Positions 35,287 to 46,216 of a DNA stretch of 64,000 bases are shown here, one piece after another. Within the stretch, counting starts at the first letter, position 1, and each line of letters begins with the position of its first letter. The position numbers and the translations under genes are program-made. Source of the stretch: Thermothelomyces thermophilus ATCC 42464 (Eukaryota > Ascomycota > Sordariomycetes > Sordariales > Chaetomiaceae); assembly GCF_000226095.1 (NCBI RefSeq), contig NC_016472.1, positions 8,432,001 to 8,496,000 of the forward strand. Reading direction: 5' to 3'. The notes under the pieces were generated by a model. The model had not been told where the DNA came from, did not search any database, and saw nothing but the letters and a program-made list of their open reading frames with translations.

Positions 35287-37202
35287 TCATGCGTTTCCTG
35301 CCTTTCCTGCCTTGCCACCACCAAGCTCCTCGTCTACCTCGACGACGACCTTCTCTTTCATCCTGCCACCTCCCTCTTTCGCACCCGCGTTGTCGTTGGA
35401 CACTTGCTCTACTGCAGGGGCAGCGTCGACCTTGTTGTCGGCGGCAGCAGCAGCAGCTTCTTCCTTCTTCTTCTCTCGGGTGGCCATGTTTTGCAATTCT
35501 GCCTTGTCCTTCTCCCACTGCCCAGTAGCATCGCTAAAGGACTCCTTCATCTTCCTGGCCTTCTCTGCCTTCTCCTTCTCGGCTTGTTCCTGAGCGAGCT
35601 GTTCTCGTTTCAATTGCTAGCGCGTGTCAGTCTTAGTCGCGCAGACTTAGTCAGGGAGAAAGATAAAGACGTACCTCCATGTGCTTGATATCCTCCACGC
35701 TGGGCTCATACGCGTGCCAGATAGTGTAATGAGGCAACCCAATGACTGAGAGTCCCAGCTTCCGGGCCATCTGTAGCCACGAGTTAGGCATCTCCCCGAT
35801 CATCCAGGATTCCAGGGCCCGGCTTACCTTGCCGAATCCTTCCGTCTCGGCGTGTTTCTCAAAGCTAAACGCCGGGAAATGCACACCGTAGCGGAATACT
35901 TTGGCCTTGGCCAAGATGCTCACGCCGCCGACACCGTCCAGCTCCATTTCTACGTCAGGATCGCCGTAGGGGTCACGGAGGTACGCCAGATGCGGCCGGT
36001 AGGTCGCGTATTCGGCATAGCCCTCCACGATGACGGCATCTTCATCAAGGGTATCGGCAAGCGCCAGAGCCGTTTCCGATTCCTGCCAGGAGTTGAGATC
36101 GTATGGCTGCTCTCCACCGAGCCATTCCGGCAATGGGCGCCAGACATCTGCAGTTCGGTCTCTTGTCAGCACCCATATCTCAAGAGCTCCCCCCCCCCCC
36201 CCAAAAAAAAAAAAAAAAAATCCTCAGGAGAACTTACTGGGCACAATCACGTCCTTGTTATGCCGCATCAAATCCTCCAGGATGGTGAACGGCGCCGTCT
36301 CCACGTCCACATCGCGCCAGTACACCCACGAGTGGTACGGCCGCAGCGCCGCGCTCAGCAGCCAGTTCCTCGCCCGAGCCATGAGCTTCCGCCTGCCCGC
36401 CTGCGCCGCAAACCCGTGACGGCTCTCGACGTCCTGCTTCACCACCTGGCCAAAGTCCTTCTCGATGATGGAGATCTCCCCAAAGTGCATCGACTCGTCC
36501 TCGGACGCCTGGATCTTCTCCAGGTTCTCGGTCAGCACCCCGAGCGTGTTGTCCTTGGAGTCCGACACGAGGAAGGCGAGGTCCATCAGGTGGTGCGGGT
36601 ACGTCAGGTTGCGCAGGTGCGAGAAGAACATGGGCAGGTGGGCCTCGGCGTCGCGGAGGGGTACGCACACCAGGATGCGCTCCTCGCGCTCCCAGCCGCG
36701 CGCAGTGCCCTGCACGTTGGACAGGTCGTAGTAGCGCACCGTCTCGAGCTCGAAGTCGGTGTCGCCCGAGGAGAGGAGCCCCAGGGACAGGACGGAGAGG
36801 GCACCCGAGGAAGACGACGACGACGACCCGCGCGATAAGGTGTACAGCATGAGGAGGAAGAGGATCGCGGCTACGATGCCGAGGCGCACGAACGACTGGG
36901 TTCGTTTGCGGTGGACCGAGTTTGCGCTCCGGGGTTGGTACCTGCCGGGTTGGTTGGCGACGGGGCCTCACGTTAGCGACACCTGTGAGTCGAGAGATGC
37001 CATCGAGGCCAAAAAAAAAAAAAAAAAAAAAAGGAAGGTATAATAATAAATAGACCATCAATCCGGAGAGGGCCAGGAGCCAAGAAGGTGCGAACCTGTG
37101 AGGAGAGATGTCGAAGGTCTTGCCCCGCGGGTACCCATCCGAATAGCCGCCAACATGATGGCGGGGGATCACCTTGGACCCCGTTGATGCGATTGGGAGC
37201 AT
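35287..37202 (-). CDS. anp1: mannan polymerase II subunit, Anp1 family mannosyltransferase
   Basis: Golgi alpha-1,6-mannosyltransferase of the Anp1/Mnn9/Van1 family, which extends the N-glycan mannan backbone. Four exons on the minus strand (37202-37096, 36941-36238, 36147-35675, 35616-35287) give 537 residues. It is a type II membrane protein: a short basic cytoplasmic tail, then one helix (LGIVAAILFLLMLYTL), a Ser-rich stem and the catalytic domain. That domain shows ILVCVPLRDAEAHLP, the metal-binding DXD in YWRDVDVETAPF, and NVWRPLPEW after splicing. The C-terminus is a charged Glu/Lys/Ala-rich coiled coil. Three paralogues exist in fungi; GLPHYTIWHAYEPSVEDI and the long charged tail favour Anp1, but Van1 is not excluded. 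Introns 1 and 2 carry T22 and T18 runs on the sense strand. Confidence 0.88.
36189..36220. repeat. C14-A18 double homopolymer in anp1 intron 2
   Basis: Fourteen C then eighteen A on the plus strand (sense strand T18 then G14). It lies wholly in the intron. Confidence 0.9.
37011..37032. repeat. A22 homopolymer in anp1 intron 1
   Basis: Uninterrupted A on the plus strand, T on the sense strand of the gene. Confidence 0.9.
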
Positions 37203-39492
37203 TGGTCGTGCACGGAGGGTCTAGTAGGTGCAGCACCCGACAGGAGGCTTCCCCTTACGCGCATACGTGTGCGGCGACAGCGGGCGTGCGCACCAGCTCC
37301 GAGATTGAGCGAGGAACTTGAATCGAGGCTTGCGGAAATAGTATTTTCTAGGATCGTCGTCTGTCAGCACATGGCTGGTTGTCGGTCGTAGGGGTGCAAT
37401 CGCAAAGACGTCGTACAGGATTGATGAAGGAAAGGTGTTCCTTTGCTTACGAGGCGTGTAGGCCGCCTCTCTATCCGGTGGGCTGCCCGTTGGCGTTTCG
37501 CTTGTGGAGGACACCCAGAAGGCTTGGCGCTCTTCCGGACCCCTGGACGTCCCACGCTTGGGCGCCCACGGGACGGCGGCAGGGGTCGACTAGTTACCGA
37601 ACAGACTAGAGTATGGAGTACTGATCCGTCCGCCGCCAATGCTAAAAAGTTGCCCATCTCCCAAAATAAGGGCATAATATAGCACAATCTCTTCATACGG
37701 CAACCACTTGTAGATCGCCCGTCCGATCGTGTATTACGAATCCGCAACTGTCACCGATTGGTGGGCACCACACAATTCCATTTCTTGGTTCACAAGCACC
37801 AGTGAAGATGAAACAGCGGGTTGTCACCCAGAGGACTCATTTCGAAAATACCGTATTTGTGTTATCGCTATTTTATCGGGCACTGATAAGTTCGGGGGCT
37901 CATTTCTGCAAAAACGCCCCTTTTGGGGAAACTACGAACACAACGCCCACTTGGCGTGTTTGGGTATGCCTTCGCTTACCTACACTACGAAGTACTGTAC
38001 CTATGCAATAGCCTCTGATCGCTCAGAGGCTTAGAAGTACATGAACCTGGGTATGTCAGCGATCATTCTACACCCACCAGGAACAGCCAGAGCATTGTGA
38101 AAGATCCAATTTCAGTAAAGCCGTTTTAACTCAGCCCTACGTGCCGGTCCAAGTCGGCATGCACCATAACGATGCATGCCGAACCCAGACAACGGAAGCC
38201 TAATTACGCCCCCGAAGGAACAACACCACCACTCGTCATTACATCCGAGGATGCTAGAGTGCGGATGGAAGGCTTGGCGCGTACGTTTCGTTGAATGGAT
38301 AGACTTCTGTCATCAGGGTGGGGGTAGAGAAGTGATTCAACATCGGCGTGCCGACGTACCATCGAGTTGGGAAGACTGATCACCATATATTGGTAGGGTT
38401 GGAAGTGTTGGAAGAGAACCTGCGGGAACCTCGATCAAAGTTAGCTGGCTTTCAATGACCGATCATGGTTGCGGAGAGAGGAGATGGAAGGTTTATCAGA
38501 GGTTTATTTTTGGTATATGGGTGTCTTCAATTGTCTTCAGAAGCAGAACTGAATTGGGATATCTCATCATGGCAAAAAAAGATGTACGCATAAATAATTG
38601 AAGGACTGTCTTTCATACCTCGTTTCTAATACGCAAATGTGGTTGAGTTAATCCAATGTGAAAATGGAGAGCCTAGCTGCTGTCAGGTCAGTCAATTGTT
38701 CAAAGAACCTGAGTAACGGCAAGGTCTTCAATGTCGTTCGAGTCAGATGGTAGTGCATGTGTGTTCGTTCGCTCAGAGAAATCGCGTGAACTGTGGATAA
38801 GAGATCATCATAAAAGGGTATGGGAAACAAACGAAAGCCAAATCAGTTGTACTCACCAAAGTCAAGCTGGCCACGCTCAGGCGGTAACGGTTAGAGTGGT
38901 GCGAGTCGCGAGGCAGACCTCCTCGCATGGCGGATCTAGGGACCAGCAGAAACCTCGCGAAGGACACTCCTCAGGTCTGCAACCATGCGACAACCATGGT
39001 GGAGGTCTCCAGAACATTTCTCAAGCAGTTTGTGCGCAAGAGACGCGCAATCGCCTTCACCGGGCAAAGTGCCTGTTGTGCACCTTCAACCGCGATGCAG
39101 CAACCTGTGAGTTTTGTAGAAAGGAAAGCAAAGCTTGCAGCTCGACTAAATTTTTGGCTTAAACTTTGCCGAAATTCGTGTGTGGTCCGAGCGCGGATCC
39201 AGTGGCTTTGTGATGGTTGTGGCTTGGCTTTCTGAAAGAGGCTTGCACCCATTCCACTGTGAGCAGTTGCAAGATTCACAGAAACTGCCCGTCAACCGAA
39301 CAACAAGGCCAAAAAAAAAAAAAAAAATTCAGCTTGTTCTTTTTTCCAGCCGATCTCACCCGAGAAACTGGCCTTGAACCCCCTTTTCTCAGATTCTCAC
39401 GACCTGCCGCTGCAAATCTCGAGGGAGAGGGTCTCAGGGTTGGCAACGAATTGGGCACACAAGCTCCCATTTCAAGGTCCAAGGAGCCAACC
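37203..39492. other. long gene-free stretch between divergent anp1 and mtr3
   Basis: 2.3 kb, the longest spacer in the window. It is AT-richer than its flanks and contains an inverted repeat at 38154-38182 and an A17 run at 39311-39327 just upstream of mtr3. The open frames are short and resemble nothing known. It must hold two promoters; a noncoding transcript or a short-lived gene relic is possible but unsupported. Confidence 0.55.
38154..38182. repeat. perfect inverted repeat, 10-bp arms
   Basis: Arms TCGGCATGCA and TGCATGCCGA around a 9-nt spacer, in the long spacer between divergent genes. The outer and inner GCATGC words could bind a dimeric regulator; no function is shown. Confidence 0.8.
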
Positions 39493-40401
39493 ATGACAGA
39501 CAGGAGGCGTATCAATGGCCCTGCCGGAGCCACAATTCCGCCAATCTACGATGATTCAGACCTCCAGGAGCCCAGATCCGCAAAGGGCAGGTCGCGTGCT
39601 CCCAATGCGTCCCGGAAAATGTGTACGTCGATCTGGCTATTATTCTGTGTGAGCCATGCTAACCATGGTGCAGTCCTCAAAACCGGCGTGACCCCTTCGG
39701 CCTCTGGATCCGCCTATCTGGAGATGGAGACTTCAGCAACGCCTGGTGTCTCTGGGCTGAAGCTTAGTTGCTCGGTTCATGGGCCACGCTCACTTCCGAG
39801 ATCCGCCCCATTCTCACCTCACATCATCCTGTCAACCCATGTCAAGTACGCTCCGTTCGCGACCAAGCAGAGGCGTGGTTATCTTCGCGACCCTAGCGAG
39901 CGGGACCTTGGCATCCACCTCGAGACTGCTCTCCGTGGCGCCATCATTGCCGACCGGTGGCCGAAAAGCGGTGTTGACATTATTGTCTCCATCGTCGAAG
40001 GCGATCAAGATCGGGAAGCGTCCAAGTTGCAGGGCGACGAGGTGTGGGACATGATGAACGCCCTGAGCGGGTGCATTACCGTGGCAGCAGCCGCACTTGC
40101 CGATGCGGGTATCGACTGTGTTGATACGGTTGCCGGTGGAGTTGCTGCCCTTGTCCAAGACAGCGGCGAGGACACTCCGAGAATCGTCGTCGATCCCATA
40201 CCTTCGGAGCACGAGAAGATATTGGCAGCCTGCTGCATCGCATACCTGCCGAACCGAGACGAGGTTACAAATCTCTGGTTCAGAGGGGACCTCCCCGCCT
40301 CGGACACGGATCTCTACACAAGTCTCGTCGAGAAAGGCATCCAAGCCTCGAAGAACGCTAATCGCGTCCTCGTCAGTTGCCTAAGCGAGACGCTTCAATG
40401 A
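39493..40401 (+). CDS. mtr3: exosome core subunit Mtr3 (RNase PH-like)
   Basis: One of the six RNase PH-like ring subunits of the eukaryotic RNA exosome, which degrades and trims RNA in nucleus and cytoplasm; the ring subunits are catalytically inert. Two exons (39493-39622 and 39674-40401) give 285 residues. It starts MTDRRRINGPAGATIPP. Splicing with the GTACGT donor restores RKMFLKTGVTPSASGSAYLE, the conserved beginning of the RNase PH fold. Further blocks are CSVHGPRSLPRSAPFSP, ERDLGIHLETALRGAI and ALADAGIDCVDTVAGGVAA. An upstream in-frame extension to about 39217 exists but crosses an A-rich run and matches nothing, so the ATG at 39493 is preferred. Confidence 0.93.
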   Translation: MTDRRRINGPAGATIPPIYDDSDLQEPRSAKGRSRAPNASRKMCTSIWLLFCVSHANHGAVLKTGVTPSASGSAYLEMETSATPGVSGLKLSCSVHGPRSLPRSAPFSPHIILSTHVKYAPFATKQRRGYLRDPSERDLGIHLETALRGAIIADRWPKSGVDIIVSIVEGDQDREASKLQGDEVWDMMNALSGCITVAAAALADAGIDCVDTVAGGVAALVQDSGEDTPRIVVDPIPSEHEKILAACCIAYLPNRDEVTNLWFRGDLPASDTDLYTSLVEKGIQASKNANRVLVSCLSETLQ

Positions 40402-41678
40402 ATTGTCGCCCCTCTCAAGAGTTGCAATCCATCCTGAGCGCTTCTGTCTGCCGGGACGTGGTAACCTCGGCGTGGTATTGCTCGGCAACCAATCAGCTCC
40501 TGGGGCTTCCTGAAAAGCAAGTCAGGTTGCGAGACACACCACAGCGTCATAAAGTTACCCCACCATGACTTCCCGGCAACGGAACGGTACTACTTCGTAT
40601 CAAGCATGAGATATCCAAGACTTGTCTCCGCGCTACTCGGGCTACGACCTACCAACCGCAGTCAAGGATTGCAACCGTGTCGCGTTGCGATCTGCATCGG
40701 CTGTTTGAGTTTGAATACGAGAACGTTACATTGACAATCTTACAATTGCGGAGTACCCCGTACATACATGTCCATCCACCATGCACAGGGCAGACAGAAG
40801 GCAATGGCTGCCTTGGCAGGATCTCCAAAGTTCGAAAGCTCGGTTTTGCGAAACGTGGGGGATGGGTCCATGGCGGGCAGGAGGGAGGGTGCTGACGCGT
40901 ATGGGGGGCTGATCTTGTGTCAGAGCCCGCAATCGGTGTTTTCCGGGTATTGCGCCTGGGAAAACGAACCCCACCGTCCCGTGTTTGAACTCCCAGACAT
41001 CGTTTCCATAGCAAGTGTAGGGGAGCACACAGGCCGAAGGCGCTCAGCTTCCCACAGCGTTTGGCGTGCCATCGTCATGTGTACCGCTTGCGCCGTTGCA
41101 GACCCCACTTGTTTCGTGCTTGGCCAACCTTCCTCGGCGGTCCATCCGGATCCACAGCAGCTCAGGCCATCCCCTAACAAAAAAAAAAGCACGCTAGCGG
41201 CGAACCGCCGTTGCATGATTCGCCGCCCGCCCCTGACGTTATCGGACGTGTCGCTCCATGTTATTCCTCCAGAAAGTGCGACTGCGATTGACAACTTTGC
41301 AACAAACCACCTGCTCACCTCGACTCAGCCGCTTGGGCTGTGTACCTTCGTTTGATCGTAATCCTACAGGCCCCTCTCGTTACCTTACCTCGACTTTACC
41401 CTCGACCATGCGCCTTACCTAGTTGTACCGTCTTCCCACGAATTGAGTTTCGTTACTTCGCTCGCTCCAACACTCCGTATCCGCTCGTTCGTTCGGGTCT
41501 GGATCCCTTTGGCGCCGAACAATCCTCGTCGGTTCTCTTCTCGACTCGATGTTTGCACGAATTGCGAACTTCCCATAAGTTCTTTTTCGCGCGGAACCCT
41601 GGCGCGAATTTGCAGTGGCGCTCGTTCTTCTAGACACTTCGGGTTGTTGACATTCACCTGTGCCCTTGGCCCCCTTCG
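40402..41678. other. spacer mtr3 / ynd1
   Basis: 1.3 kb holding the mtr3 3' end and the ynd1 promoter and leader. It contains CGGAGTAC at 40750-40757. A 195-codon open frame at 40768-41355 lacks any recognisable domain and is not called as a gene. Confidence 0.55.
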
Positions 41679-43838
41679 ATGGGCAGAAAGTGGCGATGGG
41701 GCGTCATCTTGGACGCCGGCTCATCTGGAACTCGACTACACATTTACCGATGGAAAGATCCCGAGAAGGCGCTCCAGAGTGCAACTCCGGAGGATCTGCG
41801 CAACCTCCCAAAGCTGGTGACTGATAAGGACTGGACTAAGAAGATCAGGCCTGGGGTGTCGACTTTTGCTGATAAGGCGGAGGATGTCGGACCAAACCAT
41901 CTGCAGGTGTTGGTCGACCATGCGCTCAAAGTCATACCGAAGGACAAGGTCGAAGATACGCCCATCTTTCTCATGGCGACAGCAGGGATGCGTCTGCTGC
42001 CGCAAGCCCAGCAAAGGGCCTTGACGAGCGAGATATGTTCCTATCTCCGGCAGAACACTCGGTTCTCGCTCCCAGACTGCGACCTACACATCCAGGTCAT
42101 CAAGGGCGAAACGGAAGGACTCTATGGGTGGATCGCGTCAAACTACCTCTTGGGCGGATTCGATCACCCAGACAAGCATCAACATGGCAAGGGCCATCAC
42201 ACTTACGGGTTTCTGGACATGGGCGGCGCATCAGCACAGATCGCGTTCGCGCCGAATGCGACTGAGGCTGAAAAACACGCAAACGATCTCAAGCTGCTGC
42301 GCTTGCGCACGCTCGATGGATACCCTGCGGAATACAAGGTCTTCACCACGACATGGCTTGGTTTCGGTGTCAACCAAGCGAGGGAAGCATATGTCAAGAA
42401 TCTCCGGGAGCGGTACGCGGAGACCGAGATGGAATTACCCGACCCATGTCTGCCGAGGGGGTTGCGGACAACTCTGGGTGGTGACCCGTTAGAGAAGCGG
42501 GAGTCCGGCATGCCAACGTTAATCGGCACCGGGCAGTTTGACGAGTGTCTGCAGCTGACCTATCCCTTGCTCGGCAAGGACAAGCCTTGTGAAGATAGCC
42601 CCTGCTTGCTGAATGGTCAACATGCTCCGGCCATCGACTTCGACGTGAATCATTTCATCGGCGTCTCGGAGTATTGGCATACGACACACGGTGTGTTCGG
42701 CGGCAAGGACGACAAGGCGTATGACTTCGCGTCCTATCAGCGGCGAGTGAAGGAATTTTGCGGCCGTGATTGGGATCAGATCAAGGCAAAGACGAATAGC
42801 CTAAAAGGGGATGGAATAAAAGTTGCTCAGGAGGCTTGTTTCAAAGCCTCTTGGCTGCTCAACGTCCTTCACGAAGGGATTGGTGTTCCCCGAATCGGCC
42901 TTGAGGATGTGCCAACGGCGAATGCGTCCAAGGGCGCTCTCGAGCACGCCAAAGAGAGGGGGTTTCTCCAGCCCTTCCAACCAGTCGACAAGATTGACGG
43001 TATCGAAGTGAGCTGGACGCTCGGGAAGATGGTTCTCTACGCGGCTGGGCAAATACCGCCGGCCACGCGTGACGGCCGGTATCCCGTCGGTTTCGGCAGC
43101 AACGTGGAAGGGACTCCGTACGACTTTCAGTTCGCAGGCTCCAGTTGGAAACCCATTGGCAACCAAACCAGCGAAGCCGACGATGACTGGGAGCTTAACG
43201 CCGAAGACATTCTCGACAAGGCGAAATCCAAGTCCACAAGCTTCTTCTTCGCATTTGTGTTCTTTCTGTTCCTCTTTCTCTACTTCTTCCGCAAACGCGA
43301 GCGGCGCATGCGCCTCTACAGCCGCTTCAGCCAAGTCATCCGGCGGCAGCGCAAGCCAGGGCACAGCAATCCGCGCAAGAACGGGGGCGGTGGCGGGACG
43401 CGCGCCCTGTCCGGGCTCGCGACCAAATTCTTTGGCGGTCGACGACCCTCGTGGGGCGGCGCATACGAGCGCGTCATGGAGGAAGGCGAGGCCAGCCGCT
43501 TTGAGCTGGGCGAGGTAGAGTCGGATGACGGCCACGAGTACTCGGACTCGAGCGACGGGCTGTCGGCGCTCTCGGCCAAATCGGCGTCATCCAGGCGGTT
43601 CGGCCTCTCGTCTGGGCTGTCTACGCCGCAAGTCGTCGACCATCATCATTACCACCACGGCCTGGCGTCGCCAACCGTGACGGCGCTGGACCGGAGCGGG
43701 CTGGTGGTCCGGACCGAGAGCCGCGAGCGGTTGACGCTCTCGCCGCATCTGGCGATGTCTGGCGTTGGCAGGAGGAGTAGGGCGGGAAGCCCGACGCGGC
43801 TCAAGAGCCCGCTGATGTCCCCCCTGCAGGAGTCGTAG
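41679..43838 (+). CDS. ynd1: Golgi apyrase Ynd1 (GDA1/CD39 family)
   Basis: Nucleoside di- and triphosphatase of the Golgi lumen, which hydrolyses GDP and UDP released by glycosyltransferases and so supports nucleotide-sugar import. A single exon encodes 719 residues. Apyrase conserved regions are visible in order: DAGSSGTRLHIY (ACR1, residues 11-22), FLMATAGMRLL (ACR2), IKGETEGLYGWIASNYLLG (ACR3), FLDMGGASAQIAF (ACR4) and a later SWTLGKMVLYAAG block. A single membrane helix of mostly Phe and Leu lies near residues 520-537 and is followed by a basic, Ser-rich cytoplasmic tail of about 180 residues. The single C-proximal helix and long tail are the Ynd1 layout and not that of Gda1, which is N-terminally anchored. 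It is functionally linked to the mannosyltransferase encoded nearby. Confidence 0.94.
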   Translation: MGRKWRWGVILDAGSSGTRLHIYRWKDPEKALQSATPEDLRNLPKLVTDKDWTKKIRPGVSTFADKAEDVGPNHLQVLVDHALKVIPKDKVEDTPIFLMATAGMRLLPQAQQRALTSEICSYLRQNTRFSLPDCDLHIQVIKGETEGLYGWIASNYLLGGFDHPDKHQHGKGHHTYGFLDMGGASAQIAFAPNATEAEKHANDLKLLRLRTLDGYPAEYKVFTTTWLGFGVNQAREAYVKNLRERYAETEMELPDPCLPRGLRTTLGGDPLEKRESGMPTLIGTGQFDECLQLTYPLLGKDKPCEDSPCLLNGQHAPAIDFDVNHFIGVSEYWHTTHGVFGGKDDKAYDFASYQRRVKEFCGRDWDQIKAKTNSLKGDGIKVAQEACFKASWLLNVLHEGIGVPRIGLEDVPTANASKGALEHAKERGFLQPFQPVDKIDGIEVSWTLGKMVLYAAGQIPPATRDGRYPVGFGSNVEGTPYDFQFAGSSWKPIGNQTSEADDDWELNAEDILDKAKSKSTSFFFAFVFFLFLFLYFFRKRERRMRLYSRFSQVIRRQRKPGHSNPRKNGGGGGTRALSGLATKFFGGRRPSWGGAYERVMEEGEASRFELGEVESDDGHEYSDSSDGLSALSAKSASSRRFGLSSGLSTPQVVDHHHYHHGLASPTVTALDRSGLVVRTESRERLTLSPHLAMSGVGRRSRAGSPTRLKSPLMSPLQES

Positions 43839-44412
43839 TGCTGTCGACCTGCGTGGCGGACACGCGGTGGTTTGGGGAATGCATTATGGTTCCTCTTGTG
43901 TGGGGGATTATACTTCTATTATTTTTACGCTTCTTCTCTGGGCGCTGGCTGTTTACGTGGTTTAATCTAACCCCTTTAGTATTTTTTATCTTCTGTGGAG
44001 GGTCCAGCAGGCATGGAGGGCTGAGGTTTTTTCTTTTTTTTCTTTTTTTTTTTTTTTGGAGTACGGCTTTTGCTTGGGACGGCGAAGACCGAGTGTCATT
44101 TCTTGCTGTTGCCGGCGTCTGGTTGGTGTTCATCTAAATGGCCTACTCGCGGCGTAATGGCCTCGGGCCTCATGAGGTTATTGTTGATATGGTACATAGT
44201 ATGTACATGTCTAGAGACTAGGTATAATTCATGACAACAACTTTTTGACCGCCGGGCTACCCTTATGTCTGCCCCGTTCATCAACCAGTCTAACCAGCCA
44301 CAAACAGATCCCCTCCTCTCTCATTTTGCTTAACTCCTCTGGTTTTCTGCCTAATCCAAATTGCGACGAGCTCACCGAAGCCTCCCCCCCCCCCCCCCCA
44401 ACCTAACTTTTT
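43839..44412. other. convergent spacer ynd1 / opi10
   Basis: 574 bp between two stop codons. It carries a T-rich run at 44027-44057 downstream of ynd1 and a C16 run at 44384-44399 next to the opi10 3' end. No gene is seen. Confidence 0.7.
44384..44399. repeat. C16 homopolymer
   Basis: Lies 14 bp beyond the opi10 stop codon, so on the opi10 sense strand it is a G run in the 3' untranslated region. Confidence 0.85.
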
Positions 44413-45072
44413 TTACTCATCCCTTTCTAGAAAGCCTGGATCACTCCTGACTTTTCCCTCGAACTTCCGCCACCATTCCTCAAACGCCTTGAGCGGCACC
44501 ATCTCCGGCTGGCCGGCGTTGCCGCTGAAACTGGCCAGAAAGTTGAACGCGTTCTTGATGATCCTCTGCGCCAGCACTAATGTGCTCGGCTGCTGCCCCA
44601 TGGCCGGCCGCGAAGCAGGCACCAGCGCCCCGCTCATGTCGCCCCCGCCGCCGTTGCCGTTAATGCCGCCGCCGCTCGACGAGAGCTCCGCTATCCTGGC
44701 GCTGACGGACTCGGCCGGCTCCACCGACACGCCGATCACGACGTTGCTCTCGGCCCCGGCGGCGGCCGCGTTGGTGGGCGGGCTCAGCTTGAAGATGGCG
44801 CTCTCCTTCCCCGGCCCGATGCCGCCCAGGAACTTGGTGTTGGGCTCCTGGGTCTGGCTGTCGGGCGTCACCAGGTAGATGGCGGCGGCGGTCCCCGGCG
44901 GGAGGGTGATGCCCGGAAGGAGGAAGACGACAATGTGGGAGAAGGGCTTGGAGTTGACGCCTGGCGGCGTGGGCGGGATGGCGTAGAGGAACGAGGTTGG
45001 CGTTGGCGTCTGGGTGGGCGTGACGATGACGGGCTGCCCCGCAGGGACGAGGCCGAAGAGAGGTTGAGACAT
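44413..45072 (-). CDS. opi10: Hikeshi/Opi10 family protein
   Basis: Ortholog of human Hikeshi, the carrier that brings Hsp70 into the nucleus during heat stress, and of yeast Opi10. A single exon encodes 219 residues, a normal length. The N-terminus MSQPLFGLVPAGQPV and the block FSHIVVFLLPGITLPPGTAAAIYL are the family's beta-sandwich core, with FLGGIGPGKESAIFKLS following. The middle is Gly/Ala-rich. The C-terminal part (QRIIKNAFNFLASF, then VPLKAFEEWWRKFEGKV) matches the family's helical end. No signal peptide or membrane segment is seen. It is convergent with ynd1. Confidence 0.93.
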   Translation of the reverse strand: MSQPLFGLVPAGQPVIVTPTQTPTPTSFLYAIPPTPPGVNSKPFSHIVVFLLPGITLPPGTAAAIYLVTPDSQTQEPNTKFLGGIGPGKESAIFKLSPPTNAAAAGAESNVVIGVSVEPAESVSARIAELSSSGGGINGNGGGGDMSGALVPASRPAMGQQPSTLVLAQRIIKNAFNFLASFSGNAGQPEMVPLKAFEEWWRKFEGKVRSDPGFLERDE

Positions 45073-46216
45073 CCTCTATTTTTCTTTTACCTTTTTTTTC
45101 TCTCTCCCTTGGCGGAGATGGCAAAAGTTCTGTCGACTTTTCGAGGGGTGTTGCTTGCTTGGAGGGAGAGAGCGCTGGATGGCGGTTCTTTAAACTCCCA
45201 CGGTCCCGGGTCTATGGACCGGTCTCGTCTGGACTGCGGCCACGACCCTCAAACGCGGGCTTTAATGGAGGGTTGCTGCCTGACTGAGCCTTTGGGCTTT
45301 TTGGGTCCTTTCAGGGCCCCCCGAATTCCCAATTCCGCGAAAACGGTGCTCGACTTGAGCCCGTCTTGATGTTCTCCGGATTAAATGTGTGTTGCCGAGT
45401 TATTGAATTGAGGCTGTTTCGAGAGATGGCTCCGTGTGCCGCAGGAACTCAAAAAATGTCGGGCTGTACCCGATTTCCCCAATTATTTCAGGGTTTTGTT
45501 CTCTTGTATGACGTTCTCCGGTTTACCGCTTTGTCGTTTCGTTCTCTGCCGTCGAAAGTCCTGTCAGGTTCCATTGACATCTACTAATTGGATGCCAAGA
45601 AACACTTTGAAGCCCGTCATGGAAGTGACGTCCCACCAGGGCCAGCGGTCCCACCAGCAAACAAAAATACCCTTTTCATTCAAAACAAGTGAACATCGCA
45701 GTCACTCAACCGATGTTTCAATCTCACTAAAAGTATCCGGGAGCTCTAACTTCATCGAGGCCCAAACATCGCTCAATACGCGGCGACTTGGCGAAGATCG
45801 CCTCCAAGGGTCACTTGCCGTTCTCTTGCGCCTTCCTTTGGTGAAGCACAACAAAAAGGATGCCTAATTAGTCTTCCAGATGTTGATTGGTGCGAGTACT
45901 CCGTATATACGGAAAGGGGCTCAACTAGGAGGCCACATCCTTCCAGCTCCCACTACCAGTAGATAGTGCCTTGGTTGATGTAATTCGTCATCCACTTCGT
46001 TGAGTGGGCTCAGCTTTCACGCCGCTCTGGTGCACTTAGCTCCTCACCATACGGCCTGCTCGGTCGGAAATGTTCCTGTTCTCTTGACCCACTTTCCCGA
46101 TTCCGTTACTGGCTAGGTACGCTCGGAAACTACACAGTACCTCAAGATAACTCGCCTCCACCACAGGTAGACAACTTGTCAAGACAAGTCTCGTCCAAAA
46201 AAAGGAAAAAACCACC
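45073..46216. other. divergent spacer opi10 / Nudix gene
   Basis: 1.1 kb that holds both promoters. It contains a GTACTCCGTA word at 45896-45905, followed by a near-mirror TATACGGA. No coding sequence is recognised. Confidence 0.6.

Noticed and set aside
38731-39162. A 143-codon open frame in the long spacer before mtr3
   Set aside because: Its Cys and His content hinted at a zinc finger (CLLCTFNRDAATCEFC), but spacing is not canonical and the frame has no splice partners or conserved context.
39217-39492. N-terminal extension of mtr3 in the same frame
   Set aside because: It crosses an A17 run as poly-Lys, matches nothing in the family, and the ATG at 39493 starts the conserved MTDRRRINGPAGATIPP.
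40768-41355. A 195-codon open frame upstream of ynd1
   Set aside because: There is no domain, signal peptide or repeat, and it covers the probable ynd1 promoter and leader.
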